A DNA stretch of 64,000 nt from Bradyrhizobium sp. ORS 285 (GTDB lineage Bacteria > Pseudomonadota > Alphaproteobacteria > Rhizobiales > Xanthobacteraceae), in contig NZ_LT859959.1 of assembly GCF_900176205.1 (NCBI RefSeq), positions 4,423,001-4,487,000 on the forward strand, in the 5' to 3' direction. This document shows, in pieces, positions 19,333 to 26,839 of this stretch. Within the stretch, counting starts at the first letter, position 1; every line of letters begins with the position of its first letter. The position numbers and the translations under genes were made by a program. Below the pieces are notes generated by a model, which did not search any database, was not told where the DNA came from, and was given only the letters and a program-made list of their open reading frames with translations.

Positions 19333-19858
19333 GGCTCTCTACTCCCTCTCGACATCAGCGCGCTTCGTTCCCCAACAGCGGCGCGCCGCCTTATACACAG
19401 CCTGTCTACCAACTGCCATCTGGAATTTGAGTCGTTCGGCCAAGCCCTTGCGGCGATGGATGGATTCGTCCCGGCCAAGATTCCGGTGTCATGGAGACCC
19501 TGCTCTCCCCGTCATTGCGAGCGCAGCGAAGCAATCCAGGGCGATGGGCGGGACTCTGGATTGCTTCGCTCCGCTCGCAATGACGATCGTGGCGACTTTC
19601 TCTTCTCGAACGTCGCGTCTTGTCCCGGATTCACCGGCGCTACCCCTACACCCCCGCCATCCCGGCGCACGCCGGGATCCCTGACCACCGGAGAGCGTCG
19701 TGACGCGAGATGCCGGCGCTTGCGCAAGCCAATTGCCGCCGCGGAGTCTGGGTCGCGGATCGGCGCACCGCCGCCGCTTCGGTCATGACAATTCGAACGC
19801 AACGCGGAGAGTGGTCGACGCCCCTCTCCGATGACATGCGTGACTTGGTCAGAACGAT
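19333..19858. other. Intergenic region upstream of the DAHP synthase gene, with repeats
   Basis: A 526-base region without a convincing gene. It contains the family A palindrome at 19510-19585 and, at 19658-19680, a short hairpin ATCCCGGCG-cac-GCCGGGAT of the type seen at the ends of the family D elements elsewhere in the window. Short frames across it encode only repeat-derived sequence. The part nearest 19332 should hold the promoter of the aro-dgkA run. Confidence 0.6.
19510..19585. repeat. Dispersed intergenic palindrome, family A, copy 2
   Basis: A 76-base inverted repeat with outer arms CGTCATTGCGAG and CTCGCAATGACG and inner arms GAAGCAATCCAG and CTGGATTGCTTC. It matches the copy at 10469-10551 in both arms, while the loops differ, as expected for a family conserved for its structure. 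Confidence 0.87.
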
Positions 19859-20587
19859 TCAGACCACCAGCAGCAGCCCCGACGCCAGCAGAATTCCGAG
19901 GATGATCTTCCTGAACAGCGCGTCGTTGACTTTGCGGAAGGCGAGGATGCCGAGCGCGGTGCCGGCGAGCAATGCCGGGATGCTCAAGGCTAGATCGATG
20001 ACCACCTTGGACGACAGGTCCTGGCGGGCCAGCATCACCGCGAGCGAGGCGAGCTGGATGGCGGCGATGAACGGTTGCACAAGACCGCGCTGCTCGGTCT
20101 TCGGCAGGCCGTGCATTTCGCACCAGATCGTCGGCAGCGCGCCCGGCATCGCGGTGAGGCCGCCGATGAGACCGCCGCCGAAGCCGACGATGGCGGTGCG
20201 GCTGCGGTTCATCGGCTGAAGGCTGCCGAGCGCGGGCTTGAACAGCATGGTGCCGGCGTAGATCGCAATGGTCGCGCCGAACACCTGCTGAAACAGGCGC
20301 GCATCCGCGTTGTGCAATAGCCACAGCGCGAGCGGCACGCCGAGCAGTCCGCCCACAATCAGAACGAGGCTCTCCCTCCACCGGATGCTGCTGCGAAGCG
20401 CCCAGAGATTGGTGGCCTGCACGCCGACGCTGCACGCCATCATCAACGGCACAGCTTCCAGCGGCTGCAGGCTGTGCAGCAGGATCGCGCCGGCCACGGC
20501 GGAAAAGGCAAATCCGGCCAGGCCGGAGACGAAGGCGCCGAAGAAAACGGCGGCACTGAGCAGCAAGAATGATCCGAGCCCGGGCAT
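19859..20587 (-). CDS. TauE/SafE family sulfite exporter-type permease
   Basis: A 242-aa integral membrane protein with about eight hydrophobic segments. It has the family's repeated glycine-rich motifs near the starts of its two halves, GAFVSGLAGFAFSAVAGA and VGFGGGLIGGLTAMPGA. TauE/SafE proteins are thought to move small anions such as sulfite, sulfoacetate or carboxylates. The ATG at 20587 (MPGLGSFLLL) is preceded by GGAGAG at good spacing and is preferred to the start at 20632. A 59-aa membrane peptide lies directly upstream. Confidence 0.83.
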   Translation of the reverse strand: MPGLGSFLLLSAAVFFGAFVSGLAGFAFSAVAGAILLHSLQPLEAVPLMMACSVGVQATNLWALRSSIRWRESLVLIVGGLLGVPLALWLLHNADARLFQQVFGATIAIYAGTMLFKPALGSLQPMNRSRTAIVGFGGGLIGGLTAMPGALPTIWCEMHGLPKTEQRGLVQPFIAAIQLASLAVMLARQDLSSKVVIDLALSIPALLAGTALGILAFRKVNDALFRKIILGILLASGLLLVV

Positions 20588-20628
20588 GAAAACTCTCCGG
20601 CTGATGAGCTTGAAAATGAGAGTGCTGG

Positions 20629-20808
20629 TCAATCGAACGATTGGAGCGTCGCAACCGGCTTCGGGGGCGCACCGTCCCGTGTGTCGGCCCCTCGCAGGAT
20701 TGCAACCGCGACGATGTGCAGGATGAGGAACGTGACGAGCACGGCGGTGGCGAGCACCGGCCTCGGCGTGACCGGCTTGCGCTGCATCGGATCTTGATTG
20801 GCTTGCAT
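20629..20808 (-). CDS. Small single-pass membrane protein
   Basis: A 59-aa peptide with a polar, basic N-terminus (MQANQDPMQRKP), one hydrophobic helix (VLATAVLVTFLILHIVAVAIL) and a short polar tail. The ATG at 20808 has GGGAG upstream; a GTG at 20817 would add three residues. It is 41 bases upstream of the TauE/SafE permease and may be co-transcribed. No family recognised. Confidence 0.55.
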   Translation of the reverse strand: MQANQDPMQRKPVTPRPVLATAVLVTFLILHIVAVAILRGADTRDGAPPKPVATLQSFD

Positions 20809-20992
20809 GTCCGTCACTCCCGCAGGTGGTATCGGATTGCTAGCAGCTCAGCGTCCCCTCAGCGTCCCCCGAGCGGAGGACCAGGGTGCACGTCCTGCTT
20901 CTCGCAAGCGGAGGGTGTCGATCTGATCGGCTCTCTCGTGCGTCATCAGCCATCTCATCCTCACGTCACGCCAATTGCCGCTTGACCAACCC

Positions 20993-21034
20993 ATAACTCG
21001 GTGGTTATGCAATATTTCATAACCAACGAGTTAT
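20993..21034. promoter_or_regulatory. Nested palindromic operator of the arsR-SRPBCC module
   Basis: Two 16-base dyads of the form ATAAC-N6-GTTAT lie at 20993-21008 and 21019-21034. Together they form a larger palindrome with 17-base arms (16 of 17 matching). Such short AT-rich dyads are typical ArsR-family sites. The second dyad runs into the ATG of the arsR gene (21033). A possible -35 TTGACC lies at 20982-20987, putting the first dyad over the -10 region. Autoregulation by the ArsR protein is therefore likely. Confidence 0.8.
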
Positions 21035-21365
21035 GGATCGAATGGCCCGCTCTCCCGACCTGCTGTTCCGCACGCTCGCCGATCCGACGCGGCGCGCGAT
21101 CTTCGAGGGGCTGTGCCGCCATGGCGAGCAGACGGTCAGCGCGCTGACCGCCAAAGCCGGCGTGTCGCAACCGGCGGTGTCGAAGCATCTCGGCCAGCTC
21201 AAGCAGGCGGGCCTGGTGCGTGAGCGGCACGAAGGCCGCCGGACGCATTATCGCGCGCAGCCGAAGGCGCTGGCGCCGCTGCTCGACTGGACCAGCCGCA
21301 TGGCCGCGTTCTGGGAGAGCCGGTTCGACGATCTGGAAACTCTGCTCAACAGGATGGATCAATGA
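21033..21365 (+). CDS. ArsR family transcriptional regulator
   Basis: A 110-aa winged-helix repressor of the SdpR-like, metal-independent ArsR type: LADPTRRAIFEGL, recognition helix VSQPAVSKHLGQLKQAGLV, and wing HEGRRTHYRAQP. There is no cysteine cluster, so metal sensing is unlikely. Its stop overlaps the start of an SRPBCC gene by four bases, an arrangement common for this type. The start at 21033 lies inside the operator; MARSP at 21042 is an alternative. A strong ribosome site is absent at both. Confidence 0.87.
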   Translation: MDRMARSPDLLFRTLADPTRRAIFEGLCRHGEQTVSALTAKAGVSQPAVSKHLGQLKQAGLVRERHEGRRTHYRAQPKALAPLLDWTSRMAAFWESRFDDLETLLNRMDQ

Positions 21366-21772
21366 CCTCAGCTTCGCCGGAGACCCGCACCGTCATCGTC
21401 GAGCGCGAATTCGCGCATCCGCCCGAAAAACTCTGGCGCGCCCTGACGCAGCCGCATCTGATTGCGGAATGGCTGATGGCCAACGACTTCGTGCCGGCGG
21501 TCGATCATCGCTTCAAGCTGAAGGCCGATTGGGGCGTCGTCGATTGCCAGGTCATGACCATCGAGCCGCAGAAGATGCTGTCCTACAGCTGGGCCGCGCT
21601 CGGCCTCGACAGCGTCGTGACCTGGACGCTGACGCCGACCGCGACAGGAACACATCTGCGCATGGAGCAGACCGGCTTCGCCGCCGACCAGACCCGCGCC
21701 TATCAGGGCGCCCGCTACGGCTGGCCGAAGTTCTTCGACGGGCTGGAGCAGACTCTGGCGCGGCTCGACTGA
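21362..21772 (+). CDS. SRPBCC (AHSA1-like) domain protein
   Basis: A 136-aa START/Bet v1-fold protein of the AHSA1-like group: REFAHPPEKLWRALTQPHLIAEWL at the N-terminus, MLSYSWAALG and a C-terminal helix WPKFFDGLEQTLARL. The fold makes a hydrophobic pocket that could bind a lipid or aromatic ligand. It is translationally coupled to the ArsR gene and may signal to it or act on the compound it senses. A second ArsR-SRPBCC pair is present at 33.3-34.1 kb. Confidence 0.82.
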   Translation: MTSASPETRTVIVEREFAHPPEKLWRALTQPHLIAEWLMANDFVPAVDHRFKLKADWGVVDCQVMTIEPQKMLSYSWAALGLDSVVTWTLTPTATGTHLRMEQTGFAADQTRAYQGARYGWPKFFDGLEQTLARLD

Positions 21773-21814
21773 GCCGCAAAGAGTCTAGGGCAACATCATC
21801 ATGGGGAGGAACAG

Positions 21815-22030
21815 ATGAACTCGACCAACACCATCCGCCAGGTCCATCGCTGGGTGTCGATCGCCTTCACGCTCGGCGTCATCATCAACATCGTGGCGAT
21901 GGCGCAGACACAGCCGGCGTTCTGGATCGGCCTGCTGGCCTTGATCCCGCTGATCGTGCTGCTGGCCACCGGGCTGTATCTGTTCGCTCGGCCCTATTTC
22001 GCGCCGAGACCCGTCAGGGCGGAAAGTTGA
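21815..22030 (+). CDS. Small two-helix membrane protein
   Basis: A 71-aa protein with two membrane helices (VSIAFTLGVIINIVAMA and FWIGLLALIPLIVLLATGLYL) and a short basic tail. It has AGGAACAG-type purines just before the ATG and lies 42 bases after the SRPBCC gene, so it is probably the third gene of the ArsR-controlled unit. Function unknown. Similar small proteins follow arsR-SRPBCC pairs in related bacteria as far as I recall, but this was not checked. Confidence 0.65.
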   Translation: MNSTNTIRQVHRWVSIAFTLGVIINIVAMAQTQPAFWIGLLALIPLIVLLATGLYLFARPYFAPRPVRAES

Positions 22031-22068
22031 GCCGACGCGATCGCTGAAGACCTACGCTTTGGCGCGCC

Positions 22069-23295
22069 CTACTCCAGCCCGTTCGACGACACCCAGCCGA
22101 CGACGCCGTTCCAGACGGCGCGGCACGACGTGAACCGGCTGACACCGTCGCCGGGCATCAGGCACCCGCCGACCATCGCGGTCTCGCCGGCGGGAATGCG
22201 GGTCAGGATCTCCGACTTCTGCCCCGGCTCCCGGCGCAGATTGAGATAGCCCTGCGAGACGTTGCGCTTGATCATGCGCGGCACGAGATGCGGATTGGGC
22301 AGGATCGCCTGCGCGCGCTCGATCGGCGACTCCGCCGGCCGCGCAGCCGTCTGCGTCGTCTTCAGCTCATCGATGCGCGCCCGCGCCATCGAGCCGTAGG
22401 GCGTCGCGCCGAACTGACGCACGAAATCCTCGAGCACGGCGATGCTGGTGGTGTTCTGCGTCACTGCCCAGGCGCGCTCGGCCGGATCCGGCGACGGTCC
22501 CGCCGCCGAGGGCGACGTCGAGGCCGGCGCGACCGTCTGGCCGGCGAAGAAGAAGTCGCCGTCAACCGGCGAGCTCGACACCCAGGGCTGCTGGGTGCCC
22601 CCGGTCGCCCGCTTCACCTCCAGCCCGACCTGGTTGAACGTCTTGAAGATGTCGAGGCCGGGCCGCCGGATCGTCTCGGCGAGCGCCTTGGTGAATGGGC
22701 TGTTGCCATCGCGGCCGTCGAGCGCGACATTGCCGGGCTGGGTCGCGAACGAGATCAGCGTCCCCTCTGGCGCGCGCATCTGCGCAAGGCCGCTGGTGCC
22801 GTCGCGCAGGCCGCGGCCGCCGAACGGATTGTTGCGGCAGGCATCGAGGATCACGAGATTGAGCTTGGTGCCCGCGCTCTCCATCTGCCGCAGCACGACG
22901 TTGACGTCGAGCATCTGGAAATCGACATCGGCCTCGCGCGACGGGTTGGCGTCGACGGGCACCAGATAGTTGGCGCCGCGCACCTGCACGCCATGGCCGG
23001 CATAATACACCAGCGCGACATCGGCGCCGCGCGCCTTGGCGCCGAACTCCTGCACGGCGCGGCGCATCGTGGCCTCGTCGAGATCGAGCCGCGCACTGCC
23101 GCCGACCAGGTCGAAGCCGAGACCTTGAAGCGTCTCCGCCATCAGCGCTGCATCATGCTTGGGATTGTCGAGCCGGCTGACGCTGCGATAGGCGGAGTTG
23201 CCGATGACCAGCGCGATGCGCGTATCAGCCAGCCCAGAACCGCACAGGCTGAGCCAACTCAATGCTGCCAACGCCAGCACCATCCATCGCCGCAT
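22069..23295 (-). CDS. Exported caspase-family (metacaspase-like) protein with SH3 domain
   Basis: A 408-aa protein with a signal peptide (residues about 1-23), a caspase p20-type domain (about 25-255), and a C-terminal bacterial SH3 domain from about 335. The catalytic dyad is intact: His101 in YYAGHGVQ and Cys153 in ILDACRNNPF. The SH3 part (YLNLRREPGQKSEILTRIP) suggests cell-wall binding in the periplasm. The start ATG at 23295 has GGGGGAA upstream; the frame open to 23691 is not credible as coding. Such orthocaspase-like proteins are common in rhizobia, with few known substrates. Confidence 0.85.
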   Translation of the reverse strand: MRRWMVLALAALSWLSLCGSGLADTRIALVIGNSAYRSVSRLDNPKHDAALMAETLQGLGFDLVGGSARLDLDEATMRRAVQEFGAKARGADVALVYYAGHGVQVRGANYLVPVDANPSREADVDFQMLDVNVVLRQMESAGTKLNLVILDACRNNPFGGRGLRDGTSGLAQMRAPEGTLISFATQPGNVALDGRDGNSPFTKALAETIRRPGLDIFKTFNQVGLEVKRATGGTQQPWVSSSPVDGDFFFAGQTVAPASTSPSAAGPSPDPAERAWAVTQNTTSIAVLEDFVRQFGATPYGSMARARIDELKTTQTAARPAESPIERAQAILPNPHLVPRMIKRNVSQGYLNLRREPGQKSEILTRIPAGETAMVGGCLMPGDGVSRFTSCRAVWNGVVGWVSSNGLE

Positions 23296-23563
23296 CGGTT
23301 CCCCCAAACGATCGCTTGACCCGGGGAACTTATACGCGGTCTGTCGGAGCTGAAAAGCGCAGCGCCTCTCTTGCCGTCTCGCCAGAGGCGGCGCTCGGCG
23401 TGTGCGCCTGGTGAGCAGTTGCTCGGCTCGGCGAACGACCGCGTCATTCAGAGGTATTCTGATCGGGCCATGAGCAAGCCGGTCGAAAAATCCCTGCGCC
23501 TCGCGGAACAATGTTGAACAATGGCCGTTTCGAAAACTTGCCGGCGCGGCAGGGAAGCGAAAG

Positions 23564-23746
23564 ATGTCAGAGTTGATGACCCAGCCCGACAAGCTGCGGG
23601 CCGACGCGGCCGAATGTGCCCTCATCCGCGACCTCGCCACCGACCGCGACAAGCGCGAGCTATTCGCGCGCCTCGCCGAACATCTCAGCAACCTCGCCGC
23701 CGAAGTCGAGCGCGCCGCGCGCGCCGACGGGTCGCGCGTGAGCTGA
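23564..23746 (+). CDS. Small conserved-looking helical protein
   Basis: A 60-aa, mostly helical, charged protein (MSELMTQPDKLRADAAECAL to the end). The pattern of a short acidic N-terminus followed by repeated Leu/Ala-Glu-Arg helices resembles small proteins seen in many Bradyrhizobium genomes. It has a weak purine-rich ribosome site (GGGAAGCGAAAG). It stands alone between the caspase-like gene and the nuclease gene. Function unknown. Confidence 0.55.
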   Translation: MSELMTQPDKLRADAAECALIRDLATDRDKRELFARLAEHLSNLAAEVERAARADGSRVS

Positions 23747-23884
23747 GGCGCGCCGCAACGCGTGCGCTAATCATAGCTGCCGCGACATCGTCGTGGTGTT
23801 CAGCCACACAATCGCACAACTCGGCTTAGCTATAGGGCAGGATGATCCGCGTCGATTCGCGCCAGCGAACGCTCGTCCCCCTCC

Positions 23885-24436
23885 GTGCCACAGGTCCCGA
23901 TCTTGCGATCCATCTTCCTTCGCCTCTGCTGCGTCGTTCTCGCCTTCATGGCCACTCAGCCCGCGACCGCAGCCGATCTCATCGGCCGCGCCAGCGTCGT
24001 CGATGGCGACACGCTGGATGTCCACGGCGAGCGCATCCGTCTGTGGGGCATCGATGCGCCGGAGAGTGCGCAGCTCTGCCGTGGTCGCGATCGCAAGCCC
24101 TATCGCTGTGGCGCGCTGGCCGCCAACACGCTCGATGCTTTCGCACGCGGCAAGCTCGTGCGCTGTCGCCCGATTGAGGGCGATCGCTACGGCCGCATCG
24201 TCGCGCGCTGCGCCGCCGGCGGCGCCGATCTCGGACAGTTCATGGTGTCGCACGGCCTCGCGCTCGAGGAGCCGCAATATTCCCACGGCGCGTATGCGGC
24301 CGACCAGCTCGCCGCGCGCCGTGCCGGCCGCGGCATCTGGTCCGGCCGCTTCGTGGAGCCGCCGCTCTACCGAAGTTGCATGCATGCCGGCGGCACGACG
24401 CTGCTGTGCTCGGATGTCGAGATGCGATCTCGGTGA
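23885..24436 (+). CDS. Exported thermonuclease (SNase-like) family protein
   Basis: A 183-aa nuclease with an N-terminal signal peptide (about 1-29). The staphylococcal nuclease core follows: VVDGDTLDVHGERIRLWGIDAPE with the metal-binding Asp and catalytic Arg, then GDRYGRIVARC and SHGLALEE. Extra cysteines (CRGRD, YRCGA, VRCRP, RSCMH, LLCSD) suggest disulfides in the periplasm. The start is a GTG at 23885. The likely role is extracytoplasmic degradation of DNA or RNA. Confidence 0.82.
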   Translation: MPQVPILRSIFLRLCCVVLAFMATQPATAADLIGRASVVDGDTLDVHGERIRLWGIDAPESAQLCRGRDRKPYRCGALAANTLDAFARGKLVRCRPIEGDRYGRIVARCAAGGADLGQFMVSHGLALEEPQYSHGAYAADQLAARRAGRGIWSGRFVEPPLYRSCMHAGGTTLLCSDVEMRSR

Positions 24437-24508
24437 ACGCGCGATTGCGATGGCCCGAGCTCTCGCTGTACGGTCACGCACCGCAATGACAACGGCCGGT
24501 GACGAACG

Positions 24509-25537
24509 ATGACTGACAAGAAGATCCGCGTGGCGATCCTGTTCGGCGGACGCTCGGCGGAGCACGACGTCTCCCGGGCCTCCGCTGCCAACATCTTTCG
24601 CTCGCTCGATGCCAGCCGCTACGCGATCACCTTGATCGGCATCGCCCCTGACGGCCGCTGGGTGCTTGCCGATGCCGCCAATGATGCGCCCGGTACGGCG
24701 CTGACCGTGCCTGCCGACGGGCCCGCCATCGTGCTGCTGCCCGCGGGCCAGGGCCGCGCGCTGGTCCTTGGCGACGGCGCCCCGCGCGAGCTCGCTTTCG
24801 ATGTCATCTTCCCGGTGCTGCATGGTCCCAACGGCGAGGACGGCACCGTTCAGGGCGCGCTGGAGCTCGCCGATGTCGCCTATGTCGGCGGGCGCGTGAT
24901 GGGATCGGCGGCGGCGATGGACAAGGACGTCGCCAAGCGTCTGCTGCGCGACGCCGGCCTGCCGATCGTGCCGTTCGTCACGATGACGGAAGCAGCGCCG
25001 GTGAGCTACGAAGCGGCGGTCGCCGCCGTCGGCTCTTCCGAGCTGTTCGTCAAGCCGGCCAATCTCGGCTCCTCCGTCGGCATCTCCAAGGCGCGCAACG
25101 CCGATGAATTCGATGCGGCCTGCAAGCTTGCGCTGCGCTTCGACCGGAAAATCCTGATCGAGCGCTGCATCTCGCCGGCCCGCGAGATCGAATGCGCCGT
25201 GCTGGAGCACGCCAACGGCGAGGTCAAAGCCTCCGAGCTCGGCGAGATCGTGCCGGCCGACAGCCACGGCTTCTACTCCTACGAGGCGAAATACACCGAC
25301 GCCAAGGGCGCCTCGCTGCATGTCCCGGCGCAGGTCGAGCCGGCGCTCGCCGCGCGCATCCGCAAGATGGCAGTCGAGGTGTTCAGCGTGCTCTGTTGCG
25401 AGAGCCTCGCGCGCGTCGATGTCTTCGTCCGCGGCGAGGAGGTCTACGTCAACGAGGTGAACACCCTGCCCGGCTTCACCAACATCAGCATGTACCCGAA
25501 ATGTGGGAAGCCACCGGCCTGCCCCAGCCGGCGCTGA
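24509..25537 (+). CDS. ddlA: D-alanine--D-alanine ligase, frameshifted at the 3' end
   Basis: Peptidoglycan precursor enzyme of the DdlA type. It matches the family from the N-terminus (VAILFGGRSAEHDVSRASA) through the ATP-grasp and metal-binding motifs to VYVNEVNTLPGFTNISMYP. One base then seems lost at CCGAAATG (25497-25504), and the frame ends 11 residues later in unrelated sequence. The normal tail (MWEATGLPQPALMDELI to ASQR) is present in the next frame up to 25605. Restored, the protein would be about 365 aa, the size of E. coli DdlA. The known catalytic residues precede the shift, but loss of the last helix may cost stability. A sequencing error is the simple alternative. Confidence 0.85.
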   Translation: MTDKKIRVAILFGGRSAEHDVSRASAANIFRSLDASRYAITLIGIAPDGRWVLADAANDAPGTALTVPADGPAIVLLPAGQGRALVLGDGAPRELAFDVIFPVLHGPNGEDGTVQGALELADVAYVGGRVMGSAAAMDKDVAKRLLRDAGLPIVPFVTMTEAAPVSYEAAVAAVGSSELFVKPANLGSSVGISKARNADEFDAACKLALRFDRKILIERCISPAREIECAVLEHANGEVKASELGEIVPADSHGFYSYEAKYTDAKGASLHVPAQVEPALAARIRKMAVEVFSVLCCESLARVDVFVRGEEVYVNEVNTLPGFTNISMYPKCGKPPACPSRR

Positions 25538-25605
25538 TGGACGAACTGATCGCGCACGCGCTGGCGCGGCACGCGCGGCTGCGGGAGCTGGCGTCGCAGC
25601 GCTGA
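25487..25605 (+). repeat. ddlA 3' end, left copy of a flanking direct repeat
   Basis: This is the genuine 3' end of ddlA including its original stop at 25603-25605, now out of frame. A diverged copy in the same orientation occurs at 30136-30252. The two share an exact 16-base block around GAAGCCACCGGCCT and an exact block of about 22 bases ending in the stop codon (GGAGCTGGCGTCGCAGCG plus CTGA). Between them lies the whole efflux operon. Confidence 0.8.
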
Positions 25606-25633
25606 CGCGCTCTTGCCCGCCCGGCGCCGCAGC

Positions 25634-26839
25634 TCAACGCGGCGCGACCTTGGCGCCGTCAGCAACGCGATCGCTGGGATAGATGATCACGACATCGCCG
25701 CTGGCGACGCCGTCGGCCACCGCCGCGAGCCGGCCGGAGCGGCGGATGATCCTTACTTTGCGCAGCTCGGCACGGCCGTCCTTCAATGCGAACACCGACC
25801 AGTCCTCGCCGCGCTTGAACAGCGCACCGGTCGGCACGATGGTTACGTCATCCTGGGTGAAGACGACGATCTGGGCATCGAGCTGATAGCCATCGCCGAG
25901 CCGCGACCATTGCTCGGCCGGCGAAACGATGTCGATCAGCACGTTGACGCGCTGCTCCTCGACGCCCAGCGTCGAGATCTTGGTGAAGGCCGCCGGCTCG
26001 ACGCGGCGAACCCGGCCTAATAGCCGGCCCGGACCGCCCCAGCGATCGATCGTGACGTCGGCGCCGGGACGGATCTCGACCGCATCGGTGCTCAAGACAT
26101 CGATGACCACTTCGAGATCATGGGGATCGCCGAGCTCGAGCAGCGCCGCGCCCGGCAGCACCGTCGTCTCGCTCTCCTGGATCACTTTCAGCACGAGCCC
26201 GCCGACCGGTGCCGTGATGGTCCAGCTCTCCGCGGGCGCATCGGCATCGGTGCTGCTGCCGTAGCGCGCCAGCATCGCGCGGAGCTGGTTGAGCTCGTGT
26301 CCGGCGGCATGGTCGACATATTCTGCTGCGCGCAGGTCGCGTTCGGCAATCCGCATCGCGAGCTCGGCGCGCTCCTTGGCCTGCGCCGTCGCAGCCCCGG
26401 AGGCAGCCAGCGCCGTGGTGCGCGCCAGATCGGCGCTCGCCTGCGCGCTCTGCGCCTGTGCCCGCGCCACCACCGCCTTGGCGCGCTCGACATTGGCCTC
26501 GGCCGCGCCGAGCCGCTCCTCGACCTCGCGGCGGGCGCGCGGATCGAGCAGCGGCGCCGGCGCCGGCGTGATGCTGGCGACCACATCGTCGGCCTTGACC
26601 TGATCGCCAGCCTTGAAGCGGATGCGTCCGAGACGTCCGGCGAGCGGCGCGGCGACGACGTAGCGCTGGCGCACCCGGGTCTTGCCGTCGTCCTCGACGG
26701 TCGCAACGAACCGCCCTCGCGTCACGACAGCCGTCTCAACCGGGACCGGGCTCGGCATCATCATCCAGACGACACCGGCGCCGACCGCCAGAGCTGCTGA
26801 CAAGATGACGATACGGCGCAACACGAGACTCATGCTCAT
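25634..26839 (-). CDS. HlyD-like periplasmic efflux adaptor (membrane fusion protein)
   Basis: A 401-aa adaptor that would connect the inner-membrane ABC permease to an outer-membrane channel. It has an N-terminal membrane anchor (about 8-28), a biotinyl-lipoyl half domain (RYVVAAPLAGRLGRIRFKAGDQV), a helical hairpin (about 105-185), the second lipoyl half (ITAPVGGLVLKV) and beta-barrel domains. The ATG at 26839 overlaps the permease stop by four bases, so it is the last gene of a coupled three-gene operon. No outer-membrane partner gene is adjacent. Confidence 0.88.
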   Translation of the reverse strand: MSMSLVLRRIVILSAALAVGAGVVWMMMPSPVPVETAVVTRGRFVATVEDDGKTRVRQRYVVAAPLAGRLGRIRFKAGDQVKADDVVASITPAPAPLLDPRARREVEERLGAAEANVERAKAVVARAQAQSAQASADLARTTALAASGAATAQAKERAELAMRIAERDLRAAEYVDHAAGHELNQLRAMLARYGSSTDADAPAESWTITAPVGGLVLKVIQESETTVLPGAALLELGDPHDLEVVIDVLSTDAVEIRPGADVTIDRWGGPGRLLGRVRRVEPAAFTKISTLGVEEQRVNVLIDIVSPAEQWSRLGDGYQLDAQIVVFTQDDVTIVPTGALFKRGEDWSVFALKDGRAELRKVRIIRRSGRLAAVADGVASGDVVIIYPSDRVADGAKVAPR

